A DNA stretch of 64,000 nt from Monodelphis domestica (Eukaryota > Chordata > Mammalia > Didelphimorphia > Didelphidae). The notes beneath the pieces are model-generated. The model worked only from the letters and a program-made list of their open reading frames with translations, did no database searches and had not been told where the DNA came from. Both the position numbers and the translations under genes were made by a program. The stretch is from the NCBI RefSeq assembly GCF_027887165.1, contig NC_077229.1, positions 204,749,753 through 204,813,752 of the forward strand, read 5' to 3'. Shown piece by piece: positions 12,611-24,916 of this stretch. Each line of letters begins with the position of its first letter. Positions within the stretch are counted from its first letter, which is position 1.

Positions 12611-13019
12611 ACCATTTTAAATTCTAGCTCTTTTCTTTTTTTCCTTCTTCTCCTCTGCCAGTTCATTATGTGAATTTCTCAACTAGTGCTTTATTATATT
12701 TTTTAAGGCATACATATCAGCACTGGTCATGAACCAGGAGGGAAATGGAATGGAAAAGGAACACCCAATGAAAAAATGAAATACAGAAAGAGACTGGGGC
12801 AAACCTTGGCCAAACTATTGTCCTTCTCATTTTACACAGGCTAAGCTGGGCCAGCGCCACTTTCTGTTGACAGTCAATGGTAAACATTCTTTGTTAATGT
12901 GCTTGAAAGATACAAACATATTTCTAAAGTGACATGCAATTCTCAATTCCTTTTCATTTTTTTTCCTCACTTACCTGCTGTTTGTTAGCCTATAGGCAAA
13001 TTACTTAAAGTCCCTGAGC

Positions 13020-13236
13020 CTCGATTTCTTTACCTATAGGGCAGCATGGTAAGAGTTCTGAACTTGAATGGCTAAATTTGGCATCGCCGTTGTTGAGATC
13101 AAATCCTAGCTTTGTAACTTACTACATGTATACTTGTGAACAGTCATTCTCTAGGTCTCAGTTTCTCTGTAAATAAAATGAAGATCTTGGATCAGATGAC
13201 CTCTAAAGTCCTGCTTAATGCTATATGTTTCTTTTT
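13020..13236 (+). repeat. MIR/CORE-type SINE remnant
   Basis: 'gggcagcatggtaagagttctgaac' through 'ctaggtctcagtttctctgtaaataaaatgaag...ttggatcagatgacc'. Old SINE in plus orientation. Confidence 0.6.
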
Positions 13237-13252
13237 AAAAATTCAGTTAATT

Positions 13253-13454
13253 GGGGGAAGCTGGGTAGCTCAGTGGATTGAGAGCCAGTCCTAGAGATGG
13301 GAGGTCCTAGGTTCAAATCTGACCTCAGCCACTTCCTAGCTGTGTGACCCTGGGCAAGTCACTTGACCCCCATTGCCTAGCCCTTACCACTCTTCTGCCT
13401 TGGAGCCAGTACACAGTATTGACTCCAAGATGGAAGGTAAGGGTTTAAAAAAAA
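13253..13454 (+). mobile_element. Marsupial tRNA-derived SINE with target-site duplication
   Basis: Full-length element from ggggaagctgggtagctc to an A tail. Flanked by AAAAATTCAGTTAATT at 13237-13252 and again at 13455-13470, a perfect 16-bp duplication. It shows pol III box A and B-like motifs (gtagctcagtgg, ggttcaaatct). Confidence 0.92.
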
Positions 13455-13756
13455 AAAAATTCAGTTAATTCTTCTCTCACCTTCCCTACCCTCTGAGAAA
13501 ACAAGAAAACCAAAATTTATTATAAATATGTATAGTTTAGTGTAAGAAATAGAGCAAGCAGATTTTCTTTTAAATGGAAAGACACAAAATAATGAAGCAT
13601 GAAACAAATAGAATGTAGTAATAGCAATATCATTTGAAGGATAACTGAATTGACTAAGCTAATATGAATATTCAAATAATCTGCAAAGGAAATATGAGGA
13701 TGATATTGTCTACCTCAAGAGAAAGAAATGATAGGTAGAAATATGCACAATATGGT

Positions 13757-13761
13757 TTTGC

Positions 13762-13794
<33 letters not shown>

Positions 13795-13802
13795 TATATA
13801 TG
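13757..13802. repeat. (TG)n(TA)n microsatellite
   Basis: Short TG run followed by a TA run. Confidence 0.9.
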
Positions 13803-13855
13803 TGAGCATGTGTGGAAATAGTGATGTTCTCTAATATGGGGTGAGAGCGAGGGAG

Positions 13856-13915
13856 ACTAATATGGGAATTTATTTCGCTTGATATCAAGCAAGCGAAATA
13901 AATTCCCATATTAGT
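13856..13915. repeat. Perfect 26-bp inverted repeat with 8-nt loop
   Basis: The left arm 13856-13881 (actaatatgggaatttattt...) is exactly the reverse complement of the right arm 13890-13915; the spacer is atatcaag. Pairing stops abruptly at both outer ends. No transposon end or gene is apparent here. Confidence 0.95.
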
Positions 13916-14229
13916 CATGATCCCAATCCATGATCCAAAATGGATATGGATAAAAAAAGTTTCAGTTTTTACTCTGAGTCTAGTACTTCTCTCTGGAGGA
14001 TCACAGTTCATCATTTAGTCCTCTGGAATTATGGTTATTGTGCTAACTGGAGTTTCAAAGTCTATCAGAGTTGTTTGTCTTTATGATAATGTTGTTATTA
14101 TGTAAATTGTTCTCCTAGTTCTGCTTGTCACTTTGCCCTGTAAGGATGATATTAGAAAATAATTATTGTTTTGTTAGTTTAGGGATAAGAAGTAAAGTGG
14201 CTGCTTGAGAAAAGAACTGGAGTTTGAAG

Positions 14230-14500
14230 CAGAGCTGAGAGAGCGTGTTAATTTCAGATGTGACAGTTATAACCCTTTTTCTCTGTCAATTACTCTCTCT
14301 GGCAGTTGGCAGAGACACACTCTCAGAGACTCTCAGGGCTGGAGGAGGTAACATCTTTGCCTCTCTCTCTGTTTGAGGGAAAGACCTGAAGGAACTTAGT
14401 GTTTTCCTTTCCCAACTTGGGAAACACTATTGAATATCTATTGTTTTTTTTATAGATTGTTTAACTCTGAGAAGACCAAAAAAAAACCCTAAAAAAAAAA
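14230..14500. other. Unassigned repeat-like block, possible LTR fragment
   Basis: CT/GA-rich text ('gagacacactctcagagactctcagggctgg') with the look of an LTR segment but no recognisable ends. It may be a fossil retroviral LTR piece. Confidence 0.2.
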
Positions 14501-14504
14501 CCTA

Positions 14505-14657
14505 CATAATGCATATCAGGTATTTACATTCCAAATCATAACTGTAGCAAAATTACAGTTTTGAAGCAGCCACCAAAATAATTTTTTGGTTTGGGGTCAT
14601 TGCAACACAAGGAACTGTACTGCGGGGTCACGGCATTAGAAAGGTTGGGAACCACTG
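14505..14657 (-). mobile_element. hAT (OposCharlie-like) DNA transposon end
   Basis: Read on the minus strand it opens CAGTGGTTCCCAACCTTTCT, continues with gccgtgaccccgcagtacag and 'ttgcaatgaccccaaacc', and ends near 'cctgatatgcat'. This is the terminal region of the OposCharlie/URR1-type hAT elements. The opposite terminal inverted repeat is missing. Confidence 0.7.
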
Positions 14658-15109
14658 CCTTAGAATTAGAAATCCATTATTTATCTTTATATATTTCAAT
14701 GAATACTTTATGTCTATAATAAGAGTCTCTTTAGCATCCTTGCTCCTGGCCCTGAAGGGAAGTTCACATTTGAGCTTTACTTCATCACTGAGGATACTTT
14801 TGATTACATCTATCAAAAGTATCCAAACAGTTTGAATCTGATTGGCGAGTTAAACAGTTTTGAAAAGTTTTGAACCTATATTGAATAGTTTTTCTATCTA
14901 TATTTTGTGTAGTTTGCCATTATTATTTTTTCTTATAGCACCAATATATAAAAGTTTTTCCAGGTTTCTCTGAAACCATCCCCTTCATTATTTCTTTATA
15001 GAGAGTCACAGAATGTCAGAGCTTGTGGAATCATAGAGCTCATCTAGGCCTACCCCTTTCTTTTTTATATGAGGAAATTAACTTCAAATAAGAGGCACAG
15101 CAGTATTCC

Positions 15110-17290
15110 AACAGATTCATGGTTAGCTATTCTCCAATTGCTGGAAAGCCTCTCAATTTCCAGTTTTTTGCCACTACAAAAAGCAGTGCTATAATTTTGC
15201 ACTTGTGGAACTTTTTCCTCTTTCTTTGACCTCATAGTAATATTGCTGGGTCAAAGGGGAATATAAAGTTTAACAGCTTTTTGGGCATAGTTACAAATTG
15301 TTTTTCCAGAATGGCTAAACCAGTTCATATCACCAACAGGGCAATAATATATCTGTTTTCCCACAACCCCACCAGAATTTGTCATTTTCTTTTATTCTTT
15401 TTTTTTCAACTTTGTCAATATGATGATTATAAGGTGATACCTCAGCACTATTTTTATGTGCATTTCTCAAATTATTAGCATTTAGAGCAGCTTTTTTCAT
15501 ATGGCTATTGATAACTTGAATTTCTACTAAAATCTGCTGATAACTGCCTATTCATTATCTTGTTGACCATTTATCAATTAGAGAATGGCTCTAATTCTTA
15601 TGAATTTACCTCAGTTCTTGAAACATACTAGAAATAAGATCTCTATGAGAAAAATTTGCTGCAAGGTTTCCCTCCTTGGTATTTTGTTTCTCTTCTAATT
15701 TTAGCTACATTTATTTTTTCTAATTTTTAATTTTTTCCATGTTTACATGATTCTTGTTGTTTCCCTCCCCATTCCCAGGGTTAACAAGCAATTCCACTGG
15801 GTCATACATATATTATCACTCAAAACCCAGTTCCATATTATTCATTTTTGTAATAGAGTAATCTTTTAAAACCCAAACCCCAAATCATACACCCATATAA
15901 ACAAGTGATAAATCATATGTTTTCCTCTGGATTTCTACTTACACATATCTTTTTCTAGATGTGTACAGCATTCTTTCTCATAAATTCCTCAGAATTCTCC
16001 TGGATTATTGTATTGTTTTTAATAGCAAAGTCAATCACATTTGATTGGCTCACAATGTTTCAGTTACTGTGTATAACATTCTCCTGGTTCTGCTCATTTC
16101 ATTTTGCATCAGTTCATACAGGTTGTTCCAGGTCATATAGAAATCAAGCAGTTCATCAGCACAATACTATTCTATCACCATCATATACCACAATTTACTC
16201 AGCCATTCCCCAATCTAAGGACATTCCTTCATTTTCCAATTTTTTTTTACCATCACAAAAAGCTTAGCTGCATTTATTTTGCTTGTGCAAAAACGTTAAC
16301 ATTTTATGCAACCAAAATTGTCCAATTTGCCTACTCTGAACCTTGTTTGGTAATGAACTTTTCCCTTGCCCACAGATCTTACTGGTAATTTCCTCTGTTC
16401 TCTTCTCATTTTTTAAAAAATGTCACTAAATGTTTAAATCATCCATTTGAAGCATCTTTTGGCATTTAGTATGATATATTGGTCTAAAGCTGGTTTCTTC
16501 CAGATTACTTTCCAGTTTTCCAAACAGTTTTTGTTGAATACCAAGTTCATTCTCCAATATCTGTGATTTTTGAATTTATCAAACACTTGACTATCATGCT
16601 AATTTGCTACTATATATTGGATATCTAATTGATCAGCTTCTGTTTCTATCCAGAACCAAAATTATTTTTTAACAATTTCAGCTTTGTAGGACAGTTTGAG
16701 ATCTGGTACTTATGGGTTATGTTCCTACTTAAAAAAATTTCCTTGGTATTCTTGACATTTTGTCCTTGCAGATGAATTTTATTATTTTTTCTAGCTCTAT
16801 AAAATAATCATTTGGCAAACTGATTGATATATCCCTGCATAAGTAAATTATTTTTGAAGCATGTTTATTTTAATTATATTATCTCAGCCTATCCATGAAA
16901 TTAACATTTATTCAATTATTAGATTTATATTTATTTGTGTAAATAATATTTTGTTATTACATTCATATTTTTCCTATATGTTTCTTGACATGTAGGACAC
17001 AAGTATTTTGTTTTGTTGGTGGCTATTTTAAATTAAATTTATCTCTTTTTACTGAATTTTGTTGGTTTCATACAGAAAGGCTGATGGATTTGTAAGGGTT
17101 TATTTTGTATGTTGTAACTTTGATAAAATTATTGTTTCAATTGCTTTTTTAGTTGACTCTCTAGGATTCTCTAAGCAAACCATTATATCATCTTCAAAAA
17201 AAAGATTTTATTTTCTTTTTGCCTATGTTCATTCCTTCAATTTCTCTTTCTGATTAAAGTTCTACTGTTGACATTTCTAACACTTTATTG
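15110..17290 (-). mobile_element. Old L1 (outer element) split by a younger L1
   Basis: L1 ORF2 text on the minus strand from the 3' part (about 15110) up to the reverse transcriptase region. Near 17190 the strand reads F-E-D-D-I-M where the catalytic F-A-D-D motif sits in intact L1. Heavily mutated. Interrupted at 15718-16263. Confidence 0.7.
15718..16263 (-). mobile_element. 5'-truncated L1 inserted into an older L1
   Basis: 546 bp of the 3' end of a younger L1, with its A-tail complement at 15718 onward. Flanked by TTAGCTACATTTATTTT (15701-15717) and TTAGCTGCATTTATTTT (16264-16280), 16 of 17 identical, a clear target-site duplication inside the host L1. Confidence 0.9.
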
Positions 17291-18700
17291 AATATCTGTT
17301 TTGAATACTAGTTTTACCACATATTTTATGGCATTATTTTAAGGAAAATTCTGTATAAGCCTTAATATAGCTACTGAAAAATGAGCTGTTAGTTATTGAA
17401 GCAGCTTAACCAAAGGAATAGGTGAAAATTATTTTAGGGAAGAAAAGAGTTTCAAAAAGAGGACATGTAAACACCTCACTTAATGAAGAAATAAGGGTAA
17501 GCTCCTTTTAGATATTACAAATTAATTTGATGAGCAATTCTTAGAGTGTTTTCTATATGCATGATACTATGGGGAACCTAAAAGAAAGAAGAGATCCTCA
17601 TCTTTCTAGAACTAATATTTTAATTAGAAAAAACAAGTTTTACATGCATGAAATGGTTATGTGGCAATGTAGTCTGCTTTGGCAGAATATTAAGTGCTTC
17701 TTCACTGTCTCTCTGAATGCTACCTTGTCTACAAAGCACAGGTCAACTCTTCTATATAAATAAGATAGTGTGTGTCCTTTGATTTATATTGTCATTTGAG
17801 CCCTTGGTGATCTTTCCATACCCTGTACTTCTGTAGTACTTATTGCCAATAAAATCAACTGGTACTTCAATTTAATTTTATTCAATTAAAAATATTTACT
17901 TGTATGTGATGTTCTATGATTCTTGCTGTTTGTCTAAGTATTGAAATTAATAGCACATTTCCGATAGGGGAATCCTAAATTAACATAAACTTTAGTTTAT
18001 CGATATCATTATTGTGGTTATCATCAATAACTGCTAACATTTATATAGCACTTTATGGTTTGTAAAACTTAACATATATTTTCTCATTTGATCCTCCCCA
18101 ACGACTATGTGAGGCAAGTGTGTGAATTGTAAAGCAGTATTTAAATATGCCGTCATCATAACTACATTAGTGGCCTTAATAAAGTATCCTCAATAAAAAC
18201 CTCAGTAAATTAGAGACCTGCTTAAAATTCACTTGAATAAAAATAATAAAATTTATTATCAAAGAATTGGGACTGTTCTGATTTTTCTCCAACAGTTTAA
18301 AGTTGTGGCTCTCCCAAAGAGTATTCCCATATAGTGAGTTTTGTAAAAGAAAAATACTGAGAGCAATCATCTGGGAAAACTGACTTTATTGTGAATGTGC
18401 AAGTCACATAAATCAGGGTTTCCAGACACACTCAGCATGGCCTAAGACTCTGAACTTTGCAGCTTTACAGATATATACACTTAATTTTTTTCTTTTCTTC
18501 CAAAATTTACAAAATTGAATAAAACAAGCATTTCCACATACAAAGAAAAAAGATTGAACATAAATGAAACCATAAATCTTTTATGTGTTTAAATTATTTT
18601 TCTTCATATCTATATAATAAGTCCCACCCATAAAAGTCCCAGCTCCTTTCCAACCTCCCCACATCATAGAAAATATCATCTAGGAGACTGACATGTTAAT
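17290..18700. other. Intergenic, unassigned
   Basis: AT-rich. A short ancient-repeat trace lies around 18030-18120 ('catttatatagcactttatggtttgtaaaac'). Nothing else is recognised. Confidence 0.4.
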
Positions 18701-19200
18701 ATAAATTAAGAAATATATATTATGTGTTACATGATGTTTTTACCTTTCAGTTCACAATTGGGAGATAACATTTACAATTTTTATTCTTCCAATATTAATT
18801 CTATAGCTAATGTTCTCTTCTTTCTACTCATTATGCTGCTCATTATCCCTTGTAGTTCTTTCCAGGTTTTAAAAAAATTAATCTTCCTCATTACTTCTGA
18901 TGACACAGTAGTATTCCATCACAATCATATTCCAAGATATTTTTACTTTATGCAAAAGAGTCATATTGCACAAATCCCCCTCAGAAAGAGTTGGGGAGAG
19001 ATATGGTCTTCTCTCAAAAGAAGAGCAACTTTTGTTTTTCTGAAGAGTGGGCAGCTGTAATTCCCATTGAAGAAGGTCTGGCAGCTGAATTCCCTTCTTC
19101 AAAAAAGTCAGATTTGTTGTATTTATTTCTCTAAGGCAAATGACATAAACACTTGTCCTATATATGGTGATAATAAGCATGGCCAAGGTCATTCTGTAGC
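18700..19200 (-). mobile_element. Old L1 3'-end fragment
   Basis: 'gttctttccaggttttaaaaaaattaatc...acagtagtattccatcacaatcatat' is the decayed ORF2 C terminus and 3' region on the minus strand (reads as VMEYYCVIRSNEED). Confidence 0.6.
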
Positions 19201-19564
19201 TTCAAAGCAAGTGAAATAATATGAATCTGAAGTCTTCAGAACTCCTGGATATATTCCATGATGCCAAGGGCTTGCACAAACTCCCTTTGGCAAAGTAGTA
19301 TGGAATTTTTCTTATTATTTTATCATAATTATTGATTTTCATGCACAGTCAATCAACAACTGGGAATTTACTTATAAAGTCTACAGTTATAACTTATCAC
19401 TATAATACTGAATATCTAATGAGATTACATGCAAAGGATATAAAGCTATAAAGAGACATTTAAAAATTGAATACTGAAGTTACTTAAGTTATACTTTATA
19501 GCCTACATAGGCTACAACCTATCACTGAGAAGAACTATGCAAGTAAGTGGTTTTTAAGCATAAT

Positions 19565-19790
19565 ACTGGAAAGGTATATGATTGAAGGGGGGGGACAAGA
19601 TGACTATGTCATGAGAGTGGGAAGGAGGTCCATATTCCTTGGATGGACTGATGGACAGTCAACATGCTCCTTTGGTATCTACATGATGGCAAGAGATTTA
19701 GAGAAAAGCTCCCAGCCTTATGGAGAATTTCCAGGAGGACATGGACAAGGGTCACACATAACACTGCATCAGGTTTAATAGCTTTGATCT
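19565..19790 (+). mobile_element. RTE/BovB-like LINE 3' fragment
   Basis: The plus-strand frame reads DDYVMRVGRRS, GWTDGQSTC and SQPYGEF, with R.TWTRVTHN in the next frame. This resembles the RTE C-terminal block (GHV.R..D.RW..., P.R...GR...RW, W.R.AQ). Frame-broken and old. Confidence 0.5.
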
Positions 19791-21240
19791 GCTTGGTCGG
19801 TACTACTAGGCTGGCTGATGATCTTCATTTAAAGTCTCCTGACTGATTACTGACCAAGATCCCTCATTGTCAGAATCCTCTGGAACAAGTACCTTCTTCA
19901 ACCATAAAGAAGAATCCAGGGGAAGAATTGAACCTTTCAAGGGTTCTGGACTCAGGATCTTTTGATATGTATTTTCCAAAATCTTTGCATATGTATCCCC
20001 TAAGACAAACAAGACCAAAAAATACAAACAAGCTTATACGTTTAGAAAAATGTCTATCCAAGTATAACAACTTTTATAGGAAGTAATGTTCTTGCTAAGA
20101 TAGTAATGCACAAAAGGTAACATGAGGTCTTAGATTTAAAGCCACAATGGAGCTTAGAGGTCCTAAAGTCCAGCCCCCTCATTTTAGAGTGGAGGAAGTT
20201 AGAGTGGAGACCCAGAGACACAAAGTATCTTGCCCAGAGTCACACAACCAACAATTCCTAACAAATTAGTTTTCTCCCCAGATTAGATGATTTAATTAAT
20301 TTTTACCTTGCAGTTCTGGGCAAACTCATACTAAGGGCTTTTCCTATTAATTTTGGCAGGAATCATAAAGGACCTTTAAAAAAGCAATACTGTGCTGTTT
20401 GTTGGGGACTTAGGATATAAACAAGTTATTAGAGAAGGAACTCAGGTGGTTTATGGAAAGACCTCTATTCTGAGACAAACAATCCAGTTCTCTTCAGAAT
20501 TAATTTTTAAATAGAACTTTTAAAGCTTTTGCCATTAAAAGATATAGGAAAAGGCAAGTTCTCTCTTCTGTATAGATTGTCCTTGATAGAGGTGGCACTT
20601 TTATTCAATAGGGCTCTTCTGGTCCATCTGAAACTGGAGCCACATGTGGCTGAGGATGGGAGAGTACCTCTTTCCAAAGGAGCAGATAACAATGAGTAGG
20701 GTTTCGGAGACAAAGCTTTATGCAAACTTAATGTACTGTATGCATTTCAACTGTTTGAGGCAAGACTGAAAAAAAATATAATGTACGATTAATGGAAAAG
20801 CAAACGCTGATATAGGAAAGAAAGAGATACTTTCCCTTGGTGTCTGTATTTCTCTGAGCACATGTTTTTAACCAAATGCTGCAGAAATATAAATAAACAG
20901 GGAGGCCTTCAGCTTATGTCCCTAGTAGCAGTTGGGGTCCTAGCTATCAGTACATTTGTACCTTTTAGAGAAAAATATTCAGACAGCAATATTTCACTTG
21001 AACTTTGAATAGAGATTTTTTCTCTCTGTTTTTCCTCCTGAGGATGAAAAATAATCTCATTCCTACTATGTCCTATTACATGTCCTATACATTATACATC
21101 TCCCCTTTTTTGCTCCTCAAAATCACCCAAGGATCAGACATTTAGGTTATATTAATTATCGAATTTCAGGGAGTTGGGTCATAAAGGGCTCATCCTCAGC
21201 TCTTTTTTTTCCTCCTTCACATTTCACATCTTCTCAGCTA
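19791..21240. other. Intergenic, unassigned
   Basis: One SINE-like trace around 20130-20260 ('ggagcttagaggtcctaaagtccagccccctcattttagagtgg...cttgcccagagtcacac'). No coding sequence is supported. Confidence 0.4.
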
Positions 21241-21254
21241 ATAGTTCCTATTTA

Positions 21255-21425
21255 TGAGGCAGGGAGGTGTGTAGTGAATAGTGCTGAGCTTGGAGTCAAG
21301 AAGACTTTCAAATCTAGACACATTTACAAGCTATGTACACCTGGGCAAGACACTTTACTGCTATCTGCCTCGGTTTCCTTATCTGTAAAATAGGGATAAT
21401 AGCCCTACCTCTCCCTATTGATCTG
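21255..21425 (+). repeat. MIR/CORE-type SINE
   Basis: 'gagcttggagtcaagaagac...cctgggcaagacactttactg...tcggtttccttatctgtaaaatagggataatag', a classic MIR-type SINE, plus orientation. Confidence 0.75.
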
Positions 21426-21502
21426 AGCTCTGTAGTTTCCCTCCCATTTAACATTTCCTTTCTATTCATACAGTTACCACCCTACTTCAGGCCCTGATCA
21501 CT

Positions 21503-21697
21503 TTTTAAAAATTTTAAACCCTTATTTTCCTTCTTAGGGTCAGTACTATATACTGATTCCAAGCCAGAAGGGTGGTAAGGACTGGGCAATTGGGGTAAAT
21601 GACTTGCCCAGGATCAGAAAGTATCTGAGGTCATATTTGAACCCAGGGCCTCCCACCTCTAGGTTTAGCTGTCAATCCACTATACCTAACTGCCCCT
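21503..21697 (-). mobile_element. Marsupial tRNA-derived SINE, diverged
   Basis: Reverse-orientation element from 'aaacccttattttccttc' to 'ctgtcaatccactatacctaactgcccc'. No clean target-site duplication noted. Confidence 0.75.
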
Positions 21698-21717
21698 GAA
21701 CTCGTCACTTATTATTC

Positions 21718-21835
21718 TTTTACAAAGCTTGCCTTCTGTCTTAGAATCAATACTGCATCTTAGTTACAGTTCAGAAGGGTGGTAAGGGCTAAGTAATGGG
21801 GGTTAAGTGACTCACCCAGGGTCACATAGCTAGGA
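21718..21835 (-). mobile_element. Marsupial SINE, partial
   Basis: Second reverse-orientation SINE, about 20 bp after the first ('gccttctgtcttagaatcaatactg...gtgactcacccagggtcacatagct'), lacking its tRNA-like head. Confidence 0.7.
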
Positions 21836-21939
21836 CCTCATCACTTCTTAAGTAGACTATCATAATAACTCCCCTCCCTTTAATTATTTTATTTAGTCCT
21901 TCCCTCCTCTTTTCACAGAAGGGATTATCTAGCAAAATA

Positions 21940-22165
21940 TATAGATTATGTATTTTGTGTTTCCATTTCTCAGTTCATTCTCTGGAGGTGAACATTCACG
22001 AGTTAATTTTTAAATATTAAATTTGTAGCTGTATATAATGTTCTCTTGGTTCTACTCATTTTACTCTTCATTATCTCATGTAGTTCTTTTCAAGTTAAGA
22101 AAAATTAATCTGCTCATTGTTTCTTATGGAACAGTAGTATTCCATCACAACAAAATGGCTTTTTA
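21940..22165 (-). mobile_element. Old L1 3'-end fragment
   Basis: 'gttctcttggttctactcattttactcttcattatctc' and 'cttatggaacagtagtattccatcacaac' are ORF2 C-terminal/3' text on the minus strand. Confidence 0.6.
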
Positions 22166-22189
22166 AGTTCTCCTTGCCTTTATTTTCTA

Positions 22190-22481
22190 CTGTGTTCAAC
22201 CAATCCTTCAAAGAGCTGGCAAAATAATCTTCCTAGTTCACAGCTCTTACCAAGATACTCTCTTGCCCAAAACCTTCATTCTCTCTCCTTTGCCTATCAG
22301 ATATAATACAGATTCCTTATCCTGATATTCAGAGTTTTCACAGTCTGGTGACATCCTAGTTTGCTACCTTTCGGAACTCATATCACAGGGATCTTTCGCT
22401 GAAATACTCCCCCAACCCTTCTTAATTCTAGTGTGTTCCCACTGCCAATTATTTTCTATTTATCCTATATGTAACTTGCTT

Positions 22482-22515
<34 letters not shown>

Positions 22516-22645
22516 TATATATGTTTATATTTCTCTGCCCCACTACATTATAAGCTTCTTGAGGGCAGGCACTGTCTTTTGCCTCTTTTTGCCCCTCTTA
22601 GAACAGTGCCTGGCATATTGTAGGTGCTTAATAAATGTTTGTTGA
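22190..22645 (+). mobile_element. L2 LINE 3' end
   Basis: The L2 3' signature is plain: 'cattataagcttcttgagggcaggcactgtc...gaacagtgcctggcatattgtaggtgcttaataaatg'. An (AT)n run sits at 22481-22508. Confidence 0.8.
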
Positions 22646-22789
22646 ATATCTATATATGTATATGGACCATATAATTTTGGAAAACATATGATGAAAATTG
22701 TTATTACATGCAACTGGGAAAATAAAATATTTTTGAATAAAAAAAAAGATAACTATCCTGTCTCTCTAAAAAAAAAGTTTTCTGATTAA

Positions 22790-23195
22790 ATTTCCCAATG
22801 AAAACTCCTTATCATACCCCAGCCAAATACTGTTCCCTTAATTAATCTTACCCTCTTTAAGCTCCATGCTTTGGAATACAACTTCTGCCATATCAAGAAT
22901 AGTTTCTTTCCTCTTCATACCCTTCTTCACCATTTAACATCCTTTTCATTCTCCTTTCCAGATCCCTCCCCCATTAGAAGTATCCTTTCTTACTCAGAAG
23001 TTCCTATTCCACTCTGACCTCTTATTTGTTCATTTCTGAAATTATATATTTGTGTATCCTCATTTCTACTCATTTTCTCACCAAATTAGAAAGCAAACTC
23101 CATGATATGTATGACAAAAAATTTTCATCTTTGTATCTTCAGTGTCTAGCCCAATACTCATTCATAGTAGGTACTCAGTAATGTACATCATCAAA
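22790..23195 (+). mobile_element. L2 LINE fragment
   Basis: 'tatcttcagtgtctagcccaatactcattcatagtaggtactcagtaatg' ends an L2-like plus-strand stretch. Confidence 0.55.
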
Positions 23196-24916
23196 TAAAT
23201 TAAATATTTATAAGCACCAAGTGCTACATAAAAAATGTGGCAAGCTAAACTTGGATTATAGGTATGATTACAGGTATAACAATCTCAGATGAACAGGCTA
23301 GCTTTGAAAGTTATATATGGAATTTATTATACTTGAAAAGCAAAGCTATATATGATGAGGGATTCACAGTACATGTATGATCCGCTTCCGTTCTAATTTG
23401 TATATATTTTGTTTGATGTTTACGTTCAGAATAGAGAAAATTTAATTTTAAAAAGGAAACTGCCAGCTAAACAGAAAATAGTTCCTTAATATGTTAATGT
23501 TTTTTTAAAACTTGATATAAGGAAAATAAACTGTCAAAGAATTATAGCTGTTCCAACATAGAATAGGCTCCCCTGGGAACTACTCTCTTCTTAGTAGTCT
23601 TCAGGCAAAGACTGGACAATCATGTGTCCAGTGTGGGATTCCTTTGGTGTAAATACTGGATCTAGGTCCTTTATAACTTTTAAATTCTGTGATTCAATGA
23701 ATTTGATATTCTATTCCCCCAACTTTTAGAATATAATATTTTCTGAATTATTTCAGACTATGGTACATATGCATGATACTAAAAAGGTTATGTATGTCTG
23801 TGTGTGTTTCCCTCAAAAGGTCAAAATGGTCTATTTCCTCCTTCAGTTTAGTTCTTAGCTTTGGAAACAACATTTTGAGGCTGGCTATCTAGTTATACCA
23901 AACATCACCAACTAAATGTTGGGAAATGAATTTCTAATCTATTCAATGTAGTCTTGTATAAAATGTGCTAATGTGAACTTCCATTTCTTCTTTTATCATG
24001 AAGCAATCAAAAGTTTCTGATATGCTGATTTAAATATATTACTTTTGTCAAAAAATAACAAATTTCATTTAGAATGATAGCAAAGGAAGGGTGATATTCT
24101 TGGGAAATGAAAAATAAATATCTATTTTGATTTTTAAATGACACCCAGAGAAATACATTTTAATATAATATCAATCAACAAATCACAGTTCGACTTTTGC
24201 TATTTAAAACATCATTAATTTTTATATTTATCTTCATTTGAAAATCTAAATAGCATTTTTCCTAACCAAACAAAATCAATGTTTCTAAAGTGGTCATACA
24301 ATAGTGTTCTGCTCAGTAAATGTTCTGTATATGTAGATATCACATATATACAAATAATCTTCTTAAAGTCACATATCATCTGTAGAAATGAAAAATGAGA
24401 TTATATGCAATTGACCCAATGCTATCTTCTAGAAGAAGCATAAGATAGAGTCCAAAGGTTTGGGTTCTGCTCTAAGGTCCTCCATTAATTATCTTTGATT
24501 TATACCCTTATTGTTTATCATCTTTGTCATTTTGGTTTGATTATCTATATTGGCTAAAATGTGACTGAGTTAGGATTTTAACCCAATTCTCTGCTAAGTC
24601 AAGTCCAACACTCTTTCCAATATCCCTTGACTTTGAGGATGGATCTGGACTGAATGACTATCTTCCAGGGGCAAGTCTTTTTAAATCCAAAAAGATTTGC
24701 CATCAGATCAGATGACTGGCTACAAAATCATGGAAAATTTTGTCTCAGCAATTTCTGAAACAATCTATTAAGGCATGGGTTATAATTTATGTCAAAGCAG
24801 GAGGGAATGTCTGCACCAGTGGAATCATGGATCCCAAAAATATTGCAATCATCATTTTCAAAATGTGTGGTTATGCTCTCAGAACAAATCAGTTTTGCTG
24901 AACTTCTGATTATCCA
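23196..24916. other. GCM2 3' flank / probable 3' UTR
   Basis: AT-rich, with few recognisable repeats. The part next to 24917 should be GCM2 3' UTR. The complement of 24158-24170 contains an ATTAAA hexamer, but I cannot say whether it is the poly(A) signal used. Confidence 0.4.

Noticed and set aside
13253-13454. tRNA gene suggested by box A/B-like motifs
   Set aside because: The motifs belong to the head of a marsupial SINE with an A tail and target duplication; the same holds for the other SINE copies. No free-standing tRNA gene was seen.
13856-13915. Transcription terminator or CRISPR-like repeat
   Set aside because: This is an animal genome; there is a single hairpin with no T tract and no array of spacers anywhere in the window.
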